Shown piece by piece: positions 15,601 to 30,000 of a stretch of DNA of 64,000 nt. The stretch is from assembly GCA_021209875.1 (NCBI GenBank), contig JAGYVD010000010.1, positions 3,100,001 through 3,164,000 on the forward strand, written 5' to 3'. Source of the stretch: Rosellinia necatrix (taxonomy: Eukaryota; Ascomycota; Sordariomycetes; Xylariales; Xylariaceae). Position 1 is the stretch's first letter; every line of letters starts with the position of its first letter. The notes beneath the pieces were generated by a model. That model did no database searches. It was not told the origin of the DNA and saw nothing but the letters and a program-made list of their open reading frames with translations. Both the position numbers and the translations under genes were made by a program.

Positions 15601-18600
15601 ACTTTAAAGCAGAAAAAAAAGCTTATATAACTGTTAAATATAAAGCTTTATTTATTAACTGTAATTTTAGCTTTTTTATGTTAAAAACTACCCTGGCAGC
15701 TATAAACATAACTATTAACGCAAAAATACTACGCGTTATATTAATAATTAACGCGTTTAAAAAACGCGTTATAATTGCTAAAAACGCTAAAATAAATATA
15801 ATATAAAAAAATAAAAATTAAAGCTATTTTGCTATAACTATAAAAAAAGCTTTAAATATATTAGCAGTTATTGCTGCAGCTATAATCGCTAATATAAATA
15901 ATAACACAAAGCTATTTTTTAATAACACTTTTTACACTTATAAAAAAAAAAGCCTTTTATAAATACTTAACTAAATTAAAATATTAATATATATAAATAT
16001 ATAGTTTAAAATAACTTTAATAATTACAGCAGTAGCAACAAATAATATATTTTTATATAACATGCTAACATTAAATAAAATTGCCGATTTTGCAAAAGCT
16101 TACACGGCTATATTTTTTTTTAAAACGCTGCTTATAAATACTATAAAAAACATAATAAACCTTTTTAAATAAAAAAATAAAAGCATATTAACACTAAAAA
16201 TAACGCGCTTTAAAATCCCCGAAATTATATCTATACTAAAAATTAAACAACTTATAAATATACTAGAAATAGTTATTTCTATAAGTATATATATATATAT
16301 TAAAAAAACGTTTTTAGCTAAAAAATTCAAAAAAATAGCCGGAGCTTTTAATATCTGGCAAAACAAAAAAACAGTTGATATATTAGTTAAATAATAATTA
16401 AAAGCTTTTTTAATAAAAAGTTAGCAAAACTAAAGCATTAAACTTACAAATTATATATATTTACTTAGTTATAAAAATATAGATTTTTTTAACAAATTTT
16501 ATAACGACTTTTATAAAAAAAACGCATAAAATAGGTTAATAAACTAACCTTGTTTATATATCCTGTATTTATAACATAATAATTAATATTAAATAAAACA
16601 GGACTTTTAAATATAATAATATAAAAAAGCTAAATAGTTATAAATTTAAAAAATTTTAATAAAATAGCTGTATTAAACAATTATTTACTATTATTATAAG
16701 CAAAAGTAATTAAATTTTTAAAAAAGCATTTTGTAATTATTATTAATATAATAATATTTTTTATTAGTTTTAATATATTTAGACTTTAAAAACCGGTTTA
16801 TAATAATAAGCCTAAAAAGAATAAAAAAATACTACGTTGCAATAATAAAATTCTGTAATTTTTTAGCTTATATATAACGTTATATAAACAATTTTTTTAA
16901 AATGTATTAAAAATACTATAAAACATTTATAAATAATATAATAATATTTTTAAACACTGCTAAACAATATAAAAAGCATTTAAAAATTATATTTAAGCTA
17001 TTTAAAAATAAACATATAGCTATATTATTAACAAAATCTTTTATTAGCTACTTTTTAATAAACTTATTTAAATTTAGAGTAAACTTATTTAAAATAACAA
17101 TATTAAAAAGCCGCGTCGCAGCAATTTATAACTTAGCTTTTCTAAGTTAATTAAAAGCTTTTAAATAATATATAAGCGCGACAGGATTTTTGTATAGCTT
17201 GATTCTATATTATATAAAGCTAATTAAGCTGCTGCAGAAAAAAAAAGCTGCTTTATTAGCTAAAAATAAGCAAATAAAACGTATTAAAACAAAAAAGCTA
17301 AATAAGCGTAAAACATATATAAAAACTAAATATTATAAATTAACTGTTTTAAAAATAGTTTTATTTAAAGCTGTATAAAATGTTATATATAAAAAAACTA
17401 CTTTGTTTTATTACAACTTATATAAAAAATTGTTTTTATAAATTAACGGATTAATATAAAAAAGTTTTAAAGTAATAGTTTTTTATTTAAAGCTAGAAAA
17501 TATATAAAAATTAAAAAAAACAATCTTTAATATTAACGTTTAATTAATAATATATTTAAATAAATTATTAGTTAATATAAAAACAAACTATGGACTTTTA
17601 AAACTAGAAGTAGCATATTTAGTTTAAACAGCTAAAAAGTTGCGCACGATAATATAATCTAATAAAAACTAGTAATTATATTAATAAACTATTTAATTAT
17701 TAAAAATATTATTAAATAAACAACTTTAAAAACTGCAGCTATTAAACGTGCTAATTATAAACTGATTAATTTATTTATTTATTTGTTATAATATAGATTA
17801 TATATATATTATTTGTTAAATAGGCTAAACTACGTATTAAACGCTTTTAGCTGTTTATAAATAGTATTAAATATTTAAAAAACAAACGGAAAACTAATAA
17901 AAATAAATAATAAATTTATGCTAAACATAATATAAAAAAAATTAAAAGCCGCGTTTTATATGTTTATATTAAAAGCAATTATAAATAAAACTTTAAAAAA
18001 CAAATTTTTAGCAGTATACATAAAAAACTATAAATATATATAAATATTAAAAGACTTAAAAATATTTTAAAAAAAAAAAAGCAATAAAAACGTCGCGGTT
18101 TATTTTAAGCTTAAATATTTTTTTAATATTACCGCAAACAGACTAATATATAATATATATATAAACGTAAAACGTTTATATATTCCGATCGGTATAATTA
18201 AAAAAATTCTAAAACAAGCATATAATAAAAAACAGTACTGCGGTGCTTAATAAATAATATAAATATTAAAACTATTTATAATAGCTAATAAAATATAAAT
18301 AGTAAAAAATTATATTAAATATTATAACGTATATAACTTGAACTAAATTAATAAACAGCTACTTATAAAAAAGCTAAAACTAATTAAACTTAAAAACTTA
18401 TTACTTATACGTATTATAAATATAGATTTTATTTTAGCACTTCTAAAAGTTAAAGTCGAAAATACTTTTTAGCAGCTAAACAAAAAAAAACTATATTTTA
18501 ATATATATAACGCTATAATAATAGTTTTATGCTTTACTTTAAAACGTATATTATTAATTTTTAAATATAAAAAATATATAGCAGAAAAATAAAGCACCGT

Positions 18601-19642
18601 TTTAACTAAACAACTTCTGTTAAATAATTAAAATATTTTTAAAAAATTATTTTTAATAAAGATTAAAAGTTTATATCCGACTTTTAATAAAATATATAAA
18701 AGTTATTTAATATTAAATTAATAATAACGGCTATATATTATTTATAAATAAATAGCTTATTAAAACGTAAAAACTAAACAGTTAAAATAATAATATAATA
18801 TTATATATTTGCTAAACTAAAAGCAGATTAAATAAATATTATACTTTTTTTTATAATAAAATTTAAACGCTGTATATAATAATATTATATATTTAACTTT
18901 TTATAAACAGCTATTTAAGTTTAAATTATTTAATGTATTAAAAATATTAATTAATTTTAACGATATTAAAAAATTTTTAAACATATGTTTTTTTTGCAAG
19001 CATTTATGCTAAAACGCCTATTTAGCAATAAATTTTACCCGAGCTGCAGCAAAACATATTTATAACGTTAAACACTGCTTATTAAAATTTAACAAAAAAA
19101 ATTAAATTTATTTATGTTTATATAAAAAGTATTATTTGCTTAATTAATTATTAAAAAAATATTTTTAATAAAAATCAGGATTTTAAACGGTTAAACAATA
19201 AATAAAAAACTTAGCTTATAAATTAAATTTTTTTAATAATTTCTGCATTTATTTAATAATTTTTATAAAATATTTATATATAACTTTTAAAAAACCTAAT
19301 TTTTTTAAACAATAAATGCTGCTGCTTAAATTTATAAAAGCTGAACAAAATTTTAGCAAAAAAAATATATATAAAATAGAAATTATTTTTAAATATTATT
19401 TCAACTAAAAATACAACGGCTTTAACTACTTTATTAAATAAAAAAAATAAAGTTATAAATATAATTAATAAATAATAAAAAAGCAACTTTAATATAGCAA
19501 AAAGCTTATTAAAAAATATTAAAACCGCCATAGTTTATGTTTTATAATATAAATAAGCGTTAAAAAAAAGGGCCGACCGCAACAAATTATATAACGGACT
19601 CTGCTAAAATTAATAAAACTTTTTAATCGGCGCGGCTTTTTA

Positions 19643-19851
19643 ATATACGCGCATAAAAAAAAGCGTTTATATAAGCCTTTTGTTTAAAATGCTATAGCCT
19701 GTAGCTACAGGCACAACTTAATTAAGTTTAGCCTTATATATATAAGCTTTAGCTTATATTTAAATAAAACTTTAGCTTAGCCTAGATTTGCTAGATTTTT
19801 ATTTTTTATAATACATATTTTATACCCCTATAGTGCACCTCTTAATTAAAT
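19643..19851 (+). repeat. Right LTR of nested element
   Basis: Partner of 12,416-12,623. Here the left part is AT-converted, and the right end keeps CCCCTATAGTGCACCTCTTA, which in the left copy reads as an A/T-only version. The damage is the mirror image of the left LTR. Confidence 0.75.
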
Positions 19852-21651
19852 ATTAATATTTTTTGTTTAAAAAAAAAGTTTAGTTATTTTAAGCTGTTTT
19901 TTTTTTTTTTTATTTATATCTACTTTTTTTATATAATCTGTTTTTATAATTTTTATAAATAATATTAATATATATATTATTTAATTAATTAAAATTGTTT
20001 TTATAAAAGCTATTATTATTATAATATTTTTATTTATAATAAATAAAACATTTGTTTTTAAAATAAAATTTTTATTCTGTTTTTTATTTATTTAATAGCT
20101 GTTATTTTTTGTTATTATTCCGCGGTTAATAAATATCTTTTAATTAAAAACTACTTTTAGCAGCTATAATTAAAACTTTTTTAGCTTTTTTTTATATTTT
20201 TTTAAGCCTTAATTTTAAATAAAGTTCTTTTATTATTAATAATTATATAATTGCAAATATTTATTATAAATAAAAAATTTATTATATTATTATACAGCTT
20301 GTTTATATAAAGTTTATTTAAATGTTTAAACAATTTGTTATATATATCCTATTTAAAATTTTTAAGTTAACTTTTGTTATGCTGGCCTAACAAGCAAACT
20401 TAATATAAAACAAAATAAACTTTTTATTTGTTATTATTTTTAAATTTTAATATTTAATTTTAGTTTTTTATATTTATTAAAATTATTATAAAATAAAAAC
20501 AAATAATTTAATATTTTTTATTAATTTTAACATTAGTTTATTATAATTATTAATAATAAACAGCATAAAATTTTAAAAGATTTGCTTTTTATATAACTAG
20601 TAATATAATCGATTTTTTTAATTTATATTAAAAATAATCGCTGTTTTTAATAAGTTTGCTTTTTAAAAATATAAACTAATATTTAAACTTTATTTTTAAT
20701 TTATTTTTATTAGTTTTTATTTATAAACATAAAAAGTTTAGCGATTTTAAAAATTAATTTCGATTTTTTTTAATATATTATAAGTTTAAAATTTTTAAAT
20801 TAAGTTTTAAAATAATTTTAAATAACTATTAGGTCTGCTTAATTAAATTAATATTATAATAATTTAGTTTTTAAAATTTTAATTTTTTGTTAGTTTTAAT
20901 AAAGCTTAGTTTAAATCAGCTTTAATTTTTTGTTTTTAAGCTGAATTAATTTATTTAACGTATTATTTATATAAAGTTGTTATTAATATTATTAAATATA
21001 TTAATAATATTTTTAAAATATTTTAAGTAGCGCTTATAAATAAAAAGCAATATTTAAACTTATAATATATATTTTTAAAATAGTTTTAAATTAGTTTTAT
21101 AAACTATTAAAATTTATAAAGTTGTTTTATAAAAAAACATATGTTTTTTTTATTTATTATTGCTGCAAAAATTATTTTTGTTTATTTGTTTATAATAAAA
21201 TAAGCGGCGTTAGTTTTTATTTGTTTTATAAAATTTTATAAAGTTTTATAAAAACTAATTATATATATGCTTTAATTATTACTACTAATAATATAATTTT
21301 AATATAAAAATATTAATAAATCTGTTTTTTTGTTTTTTTATTTTTATTATAGCTTTTATTTTTTTAGTTGGAACGTTTAGCTATATTAATATTATTAGCT
21401 TATATTAACAACTTTATAAATTTTAAAAACTAATGCTAAAGTTTATCGTAGTTTTATTAAATACTGTTATATAAAGCTAGTTTATTTAAATTATTTTTTT
21501 TAAAACATATTTATTGCTTAATTTCTATTAAAAAAATTAAATTATTTTTTTTTGCTATAATATTTTAACGAATTAATTAATTAATTAGTCGTTTAATCGG
21601 TTAAAAAAATTTAACGTTTTTTTAAACAATAAAAAATAAACTTTAGTTTTA

Positions 21652-21919
21652 TAATAGCTGTAATAGCAGCAGTTAAAATAAAGCCTAACTATACTTATAT
21701 ATTAAAAAAAAAAACTAAAGTTAAAAAAAAAAAAAAACTATATATAGGGCCGACGGCCAGAATTCTTATTTATATATACTACTGGTTATTTACTACATAA
21801 CTAGCTTACTGCATTTATTACCTCGTACTTATACTTATTTAGCCAGGGAACTAATCAGGGGCCGCCAGGCCATTTATTCGTGCAGCCAATCAAGGCCATC
21901 ATAGCTGTGGGTCATAACA
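21652..21919 (-). repeat. Right LTR of outer element
   Basis: Copy of 7,798-8,065. The left half is AT-converted. The right ~100 bp keep GC (CAGGGGCCGCCAGGCC, GGCCATCATAGCTGTGGG) and end CATAACA. Confidence 0.75.
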
Positions 21920-24463
21920 ATTATTATTATCTGTTTTTTAAAAATTTATTATTATTTTATATATTAGTTTTATTTTATTCTTATTGATTTTAACTTTGCT
22001 TTAATAGTTTTATTATTAATTTATATATTATATTATTATATTTTATTTTGATTTTACAATTGGTTTTAAATATATATTTAAATAATAATCCTTAAAATAA
22101 TAAAATCTATATAATAATAATTAACATAACTATAAACATAATAACTCATCTAGTTATAACTATAATAGCAAAAAGCTTTATAAAATAATTTTTATAATAA
22201 TATTATTCATAACAGTAATAATTCAAACAATAATAATTATAAAAATAATTATTAAAATAATATTTATTTTTTATTTTTATTTGTATTATGTTTTTACGTA
22301 TAAATCTTTTATTAAATTTTAAATCTTTATAAATCTTTTATTAAGGTTTTATTAATTTTCATCATTATTTAATTTTGATTTAATTTTTATTAATTTTTCT
22401 TAGACTTTTTATATATGTTGAATCTTTATACATTTTTATTATTATTTAATTTTTATGTATATTTTAGTCCATTTCTATTTTTATTTAATTGTTATTATTA
22501 TTTAATTTTTAGGTTTATTTAATATTTATTTCATTTTCATTTACGTTTATTTAATTTTTATATATATTTTATTTAATTAATTTTTATTTAACTTTTAATG
22601 AATTTGTATTTTTGTATATTTTTTTTGATTTGTATGTTTTATTTAAGTTTTATTTAATTTTTATTTTTATTGTACTTTTATGGAATTTTATTGCCTTTGT
22701 ATTTTTATTTAATCTTTAATTTAAATATGTTAATTGTTACACAATATTTTTTATTAATAATAACAAGCTTAAAAAGTAGGTTTAAGTTTAATTATTTGTA
22801 AAGCTTTCTGCTTATTAACACCTACTTTTTTCTTTTTATTTATAATTGTTTTTATTTTTAAAAGTTTGTTAAATTTATAAGTTATTAATTATATATTTGA
22901 TTTTTAAAGTTTTTATTTTTTAAAGCTAAAACATGACTTTATTTATATTTAAAAAGTTTTATTATAAAAATAAGGTTTTTCTTTTTATTCTAAATTTGCT
23001 TTATAACTTCATTATATTTTATTTATGTTTTAATTATTATATTAATGGGTTAAATAATAAAATTTAAAGTTTTTTAACAAGTTAAAACTTTTAAAAAAAA
23101 AAATACAACAAAACATGCTTGTTTTTAAAGTTTTTATTTATTTTTACGCTAGTTTTAACACTAATTAATTAAAAAATAATTTAAAACCGTTATAACGAGT
23201 TAATTTTAAACTAAACAAGGCAATAAAAGTTTAGTTAATCTGTTTTTCTTTTTAAAATTATTATTTAATTTTTTTTAAAGGTTATATTAATTAATTTATT
23301 AATAAATTTTAAACTTTTAAACTTATTAAAACAAAAAATTTAATTTATAAAGTTTATTAGAAATAAAACTCTTTTATTTATAATTCTTTTATTAATATTT
23401 TTATAATATTATGTTTAAAAACTTAATCTTTTATACTTAAATTTAATTATAAAAGTTTTTTAATATGTTTTTATTAATATTTAATATTAGTAAACGTCTT
23501 TATTAACATTTAATAAAATATAAATAAATTTTGAAGCCATAAAAGCGCTGAAATTTTAACACAATTTTATTATTAGTTTATTTTAATTATTTTCTTCTAA
23601 TATTTTTTATGAGTTTTATTATATGTTTCATTTAATACAGGTTTTTTTTTTTTTATATCTTTTAAAAGTAAATACAACAATGATAAAAAAATTTACTTAT
23701 CAATTTTATTATAACTTTATTTTGAATACTTTTATTTTTATTTTTATTAAAATATTTTAAATTAAAAATATAAATGTTAAAAATTATTTTGTAACCTTAA
23801 TTATAAGTTTTTCTTTATTTTTATGTTTATTTTTTGGGATATTTTTATGTTTATTTTTTAACGGTAAAAATAATTCAAACCAAAATACTTTAAAAACTTT
23901 TAATACAAGCTTTTTATGTTTTTTAATCTGTTGTTTTTGTTAAATAATTTTATATATTATTTAATTTTTATTTTATTTTGTATGTTACAAATTTAAAACT
24001 CTTATTCATTTTTATAATATAATAATAATTATACTTATAAATTTTAAAACTATTTAAACTATATTAAATCTTTATATATTACATTTAAATTTTATCCCTT
24101 TTAATACAAATTTTATAAATTTTAATATTACACTTTTAAATAAAATATTATATTTTTATAATTATATTATTTTTATATTAATTATTAATAAATGATATTA
24201 TTTTCTAATAATTTTGCTTTTGCATTTAAAAATTAATAATAAAATTTAATCATTATAAAATATTATCTGCGGCAGCTAAAAAAATAATTATTATATAAAA
24301 CTAACTATAAAAAAAGCTGGTTATAAAAACAAAAAGCTAATTATAATTAAAAATATAAAAATATTAACAAAACTTCCATATAATCAAAAGAATTAATTTT
24401 AATATTTATTATTTATTTTAATAAATTTAACTATGATAATTTGGCGGATTTTAAACTAAAAGT

Positions 24464-24545
24464 CCCTTGCTAAAACATTTTAAGCTAAAAAATCCCGCGT
24501 TAAAAAATCCTGCGTTAAAAAATCCCTCGCTAAAAAATCTTAAGC
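24464..24545. repeat. Minisatellite, 15-bp unit
   Basis: Consecutive variants of TAAAAAATCCCGCGT (also with CCTGCGT and CCCTCGC), flanked by related TAAGCTAAAACATTTTAA words. Several CCC/CG cytosines survive in this otherwise depleted stretch. Confidence 0.6.
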
Positions 24546-25639
24546 TAAAACATTTTAAAACAAAAATTTAGCTTGTTTATTTAAACTAATAAATAATAAT
24601 ACATAATAATAATATATTAAATAAAATTGTCTCCTGCGGCTATTATTTAATTTTGTAAAAGCTTTATTTATATTTTTTATAAAATATTAAAATCTATTCA
24701 AAATAACCGTTTATTAATTACTACAAAATTAATAAATTTTTATATTCTTTTATAAATAAACCATTTTAAAATATTAAGATATTACAACTTAATTTTATTA
24801 AATTTTATTTGCGAAAAAATATTTTTCATTTATTTAATACAAAAAATTATTTCAAATAAAACCAATTAAAAATTTTATTTTTAAGCTTTAATTAGTAATG
24901 TTTTATAAAAAGCTCATAAAATAGTTTTTGTTTTTTTATTTTTTAATAAGATTTATGTTAATTTAAATGTAAATGATTAATTTAATTTTATTTTAGCTAT
25001 AAAATTTTATATAATTTATAACGGCGAAATGATTTTAATAATTCAAAGTATTCCGCTAATATTTAATATTATCTATATTATATAATATTATAACATTAAT
25101 TTATTTTAAAATAAAGTTATATTTGGAAATATAAAGAAACAGCTAAAAGAATTGCTAAAAAAAAGCTGGCTGAACTATACGCTCCAAGAAATCTTATATT
25201 TTATAAAACTTAAGCAAAAAAAATAAAAAGCTGCAGTGAAAGGTATATAATAGCTTCAATTAATATATATATTAATATATAAATTATGTTATTATTAAAA
25301 ATAAAACAGTTTTATAACTAGATTAAAATTAATAACAATAACATGTTAAATTAGTTTATAAATTATATTAACGTTTTTTAACCTTATAAAATTACTTAAA
25401 ATCTATATTCAATTATAATCAATATAAAATTAACATTAACATTAAACCTTGCGTTAGAATTTTTTTTATATAATTTATTTTAAAAAAATTAAATTCATAT
25501 TTTATTATATATTAATATTAATATATCAACTTTTTAATTCACATTCTTTTTATAAATATTTATTTTTTAATTTATATTATCTTATTAATTCTATATAATA
25601 TTCTTTATAGGATTTAATATTATTATTTACATAATAACT

Positions 25640-25745
25640 TATATATTCATATATTATTATTATTATTATTATTATTAATATATATTAATATCATTAATTT
25701 GGAGTCTTAGTCTGTTTATTATTATTATTATTATTATTATTATTT
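25640..25745. repeat. (ATT)n microsatellites
   Basis: Two runs of ATT/TTA triplets, separated by a short non-repetitive piece containing TTTGGAGTCTTAGTCTG. Confidence 0.7.
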
Positions 25746-25886
25746 TATTAATTTAGTATTTTATTCTTTTATTATTTTATTATGTTATTATTTTATTATT
25801 TTATTATTTTATTGTTATTATTTGTTTAATTTTTCTTTATTTTTATATTTATATTATAATTATTATTACTATTATTTAATTATTTT

Positions 25887-26192
25887 CAACGGAGGTGTGG
25901 ATTAATCTGTAAAAGATTTATTAATAATTAAAAACGTGGTAATACTTTAGGAATATTTAATATAAATAATCGAATTTCTTAAAAGTTTTTATTTAATATA
26001 ATAAGCTCCGGGTATTTATATATATTTATTATATAGTAAAGATAATTTTAAAATTGTTTTGTTTTAAACATATAATATTTATAAGTGCAGCATTAAAACT
26101 ATATTTTATATATATATATATATTTTGTTTAAAAGATTTTTAAAATAAAAATGTTTAGTTTAATTATTAAGCTGTTTTATATTATTATTATA
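25887..26192 (-). repeat. Left LTR of third element
   Basis: The left end is spared (CAACGGAGGTGTGGATTAAT, CCGGGTATTTATATATA). The right ~110 bp are AT-converted compared with 33,454-33,759. Same family as 36,613-36,920 and 43,255-43,564. Confidence 0.7.
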
Positions 26193-26941
26193 TATTTTTA
26201 AAATTAGTTAATTTATTAACTAATTTATTGTTTTATTTTTAATTATTTTTTAAATTTTTTATTTATACTAGTTTTTTTAAATATTTTTAATAAATTAATT
26301 AGCTTATATTTTAATAATATATATATTTTATTAATATAATCAGGTTGTTTATATATAATAATAAACAAAAATAAAATTATATAGCAGAGCTTTTTTTAAA
26401 GCTATAAATAGTTTATTTTAAATTATATTAATCTTTTTAAAAAATATTCTTTTAAAAATATATTTTTAATTATATTATTATTTTATATTTTAATTAAATT
26501 TAATAATTTTTTCATTAATATTTAAATATAATTAATAATTTATTAATAGTTTAAATCTAAATTAATATTTAGTTTTTATTTTTAATGTTTTTTTATTTTT
26601 AAGTTTAAATATATAAACTATATATAATTTTTTATTTATATATTTTTATTAAATTTTTAATATATTAATAGAAAATATTGTTTGTTTTTTATTATTTTAA
26701 AATATATTTTATTTTTCATGAATTTATTATTTATATTTATTAAAGCTGTAATTTTAAAGTTTTATTATAATTATATTAATTTATAAATTTTATTATAATT
26801 TATTATATATTATATTTATTAATTATATTATTTTTATTTATAAATTATTAATATAATTTATTTATTAATATATTTTAAATTATTAATAATTATTATAAAT
26901 AATTATTAAAATTATTTTTATTATTATTAAGCTTATGTTTA

Positions 26942-26943
<2 letters not shown>

Positions 26944-26975
<32 letters not shown>

Positions 26976-27045
26976 ACTGCTGTTTTTACTGCTGCTGCTG
27001 CTTCTGCTACTACTGCTGCTATTTTTACTGCTGCTGCTGCTGCTA
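26944..27045. repeat. (CTG)n trinucleotide tract
   Basis: A run of mostly CTG triplets with CTA, CTT and TTTTTA interruptions. It is the most GC-rich stretch for several kilobases and keeps many CpA sites (minus strand) that RIP would be expected to remove. Confidence 0.85.
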
Positions 27046-30000
27046 ACGTTATTTCTATTGTTTTTATTATTTTAGCTGTTTATATTATTATAAATAATAT
27101 TTTTAATATTTTTTAGTTATTTATAATTTATTTAAATATAAGATTTAAAATTAAAAATAAGCTTATTTATTTTAATAACGTTTTTTTAGATTTATTTTTA
27201 TTAAGCTTGTTTAATTTAAATTTAAATTTAAATATAGAAAATATATTATTTTAAGTTTTTAAAGCTTTATTATAATTAATATTATTAAACTGATGTTATT
27301 AAACTTTATATAATTATATATATTATTTTTATTTATTATTTTTAATTTAAAAGATTTTATAATAAATAATACAGCTCTTATTATTATTAATATTATTTTT
27401 ATTTTGTTTATTTATATTTAAAACTAATAAATATTATTTAAAAATATTTTTTAAGCTATATTAGTTTTATATATATTAATTAATTAAATAAATTATATTA
27501 TAAAACGATTAAATATAATAATTAATATTAGCGTTATTTTTAAACATAAATATATTTTTAGTTTATATTTTATTTTATATGTTTTAATTAATTAATTAAT
27601 ATATAACTAATTATATAAAAGCAGCTTTTATATATTTAATTAATAATTAAATATTTTTCATATTTTTGTTTTATTTTTAATATTATCATAAATAATTATT
27701 ATAAACTTTTATTAATTATTAATTAATTTAAAATAAATTATTTTAAATCTTAAAATTTTATTATATTAAATTTTTAATATTTTAATAAAAAATAAAATAT
27801 TATAACTTTAAAATAATTCGTTTTTATAAATTTTTATATTTTTATATATTCTGAGCTGTTTTTAACGTTTATATTTTTATAGCTAGTTATTTTTTATTTA
27901 TGATTTTTTTATATTTTTATTTTATTTTATTATAATTTTTTATTTATTTTTATTATATAGTTTATATTTTTAAACGCTGTTTAAAAAACTTGTTATAATT
28001 TAATTTGAAAATGTTTTTTAATATTTTTAAAATATTTAATAATTTAAAAGTTCTAATAAAATTTAAAAATAAAACAAACGCTTTTTAAAAGCTGTATAAA
28101 GCTAAAAATATTAAATATTTTTATTTTTTAATTTTTTAATTAATTATTAAAAGTTTAAATTAAAAGTTTATTAATTTTTTATATTGTAATATAAATTATT
28201 TAAATTAAATAAAGCTTCAAAATATTAAAATTATATTTAAATAAAATTTCCTATAAAACTATTTATTAATATTTAATTAATAAAAAAATATTTTATTATA
28301 AATAAACTTTTTAATATTTTTATTTAAGCTATATATTTTATATATTTGTATGTTTAAGTTTCATAATTATTGAATAAATTAATTAAATATTAATTAAATA
28401 AATTATTTATATTTTGTTTAAGTGTAAAATAAAATTTTTACACCACGGTTTTAAAGCTATTATTTTTTAATTATATAGCTTATAATAATAACTTTTATTT
28501 TTATTATAAAAATTAAAATTATGTTTTATTTAATAATTTTTAAAAATTATATTTTACATAAAAATATAATATCTTTATATAAAAACACCAAGTTTTTATT
28601 TTATTTATTAATAATATATTTTTATAATTAATAAAACTTAAGTTGTTAAATTTTATTTTTATATATAATTTTAAAAACTTTATATAATATAAATAATAAA
28701 ATATTAAATTAGCTGCTTTTATATAATTTAAGCTTAAATTTATACAACATTTTCATAATAATATCATTATAAATATTATATTTAATTATAATATAATTAT
28801 TATATAAAATATAACGCTGACTTTTTTAATATGTTTTAATTTTTTTTAAAGCTTGTTTTATATATTTTAGCAGCTTTTTATATAAATATAATATTTTTAA
28901 TGTTTAAATATTATTAATTAAATTAAATTAAACAGCGATTTCTTTAATATTTTAATAATATATTAATATAATTGTTTTTTATATAGTTATAAATTATTTT
29001 AATTTTTAAAAACTAAACAATATTTTTTATTTTTAACTTTATAAGCTTTTTAATCCTGCTAATAACTTTTTAGCTAATTCTTTATTGTTTTTTATATATA
29101 ATTCAAAAATTGTTTATATAAAATAAAATAAATATTTTATAATTTAAAATATAAAATAAATATAGTTTTTATTAAATATAATTAATTTAAAATATTTTAA
29201 AATTATAATAATAAAAAGTTTTATAGCTTATATAAAGTTTTATTTAATAATATAGGTTTTTTGCTATTTAAAACTATTTAATATTAAATATATAATAAAA
29301 GTTTGCTGCTTTTAAAACAGTTAAAAATATTAATATTATATTAAACTATTTAATTTTTATATTAAAATATATCTTAAATATTATTATTATATAAAAATCT
29401 TTTATTATAAACGTTATAATATATATCAATTAAAATATATTTATTATTTATAAATTTCTTTATATAATTAGTTTTATTTTAAAACTTTTAAAAACTTTTT
29501 ATTAAATTTATATATAAATTTTTATTTAAATTATAAAAGCTTGTTTTTATTTTTTATTAAAACTATTTTATAATTTTTTTTTTATATAGCAAGCATTTTT
29601 TATATATTTCTTTTTAAAAATTATTTTTAAAAATAATTTTACGCTTTTTATTTTATAAAAGTTTTTAATAAAATTATTATAATATATTTAATTTTTAAAC
29701 TAGCTTTTAATTCATTAGTTTTATATTATTATATTATAGTTATAAATATATTATATAATATTTTATGTTTATAATTTTAAAAAATAAAGCTTTGGTTTAT
29801 TTTAAAAAATGTTTTTATAGAAATATTTTAAATATAATTTTTAATAAATTAATTCCCTCTTTTATATATATTCTTATAATAAATATTAAATTTTTATATT
29901 ATTTTTTAGCTTTTTATTTAATTTTTATATTTAGTTTTATAGTTTAATATATTTATAAATAAAAATATTTTATATATATATTTATATTTTATTTAAGTTT

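Larger units (their letters stand above)
12416..19851 (+). mobile_element. Nested LTR retrotransposon, RIP-dead
   Basis: Two ~208-bp direct repeats enclose ~7.0 kb. The interior is A-rich on the plus strand, opposite to the surrounding outer element, so it probably inserted in plus orientation. ATTAA lies just left of the first LTR and just right of the second and may be the 5-bp target duplication, but such a word is weak evidence in this composition. All frames are broken; ORFs of 60-90 codons inside are chance products of AT-rich DNA. Confidence 0.7.
7798..21919 (-). mobile_element. Outer LTR retrotransposon, RIP-dead, hosting a nested element
   Basis: Bounded by two direct copies of a ~268-bp sequence (7,798-8,065 and 21,652-21,919). 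Removing the nested insert (12,416-19,851) leaves about 6.7 kb, a normal LTR-retrotransposon length. Internal DNA on both sides of the insert is T-rich on the plus strand, which suggests that the purine-rich coding strand was the minus strand. Read on that strand the right LTR begins TGTTATGACCC, a canonical TG start. No protein domain survives, so the superfamily (Gypsy or Copia) cannot be told. Flanks are too AT-rich to score a target-site duplication. Confidence 0.7.
21920..25886. repeat. AT-rich block, no gene
   Basis: T-rich low-complexity DNA with many TTTATTTAATTTTT words. No coding signal and no LTR boundary recognised. An 11-bp perfect inverted repeat (AAAAAGTAGGT at 22,771-22,781 and ACCTACTTTTT at 22,820-22,830) is the only notable structure besides the minisatellite at 24,464-24,545. 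Confidence 0.7.

Noticed and set aside
17770..17830. A stretch resembling the reverse-transcriptase YxDD region
   Set aside because: The frame reads Tyr-Asn-Ile-Asp-Tyr; the second acidic codon cannot be derived from Asp by C-to-T or G-to-A changes, so the match is not a RIP-altered YxDD.
16100..19531. Open frames of 60-90 codons within the nested element (16,100-16,366 minus; 17,190-17,378 plus; 19,274-19,531 minus)
   Set aside because: Compositions of Phe/Ile/Lys/Leu/Asn only, no motif, on both strands, in stop-ridden RIP DNA. Chance products of AT-rich sequence.
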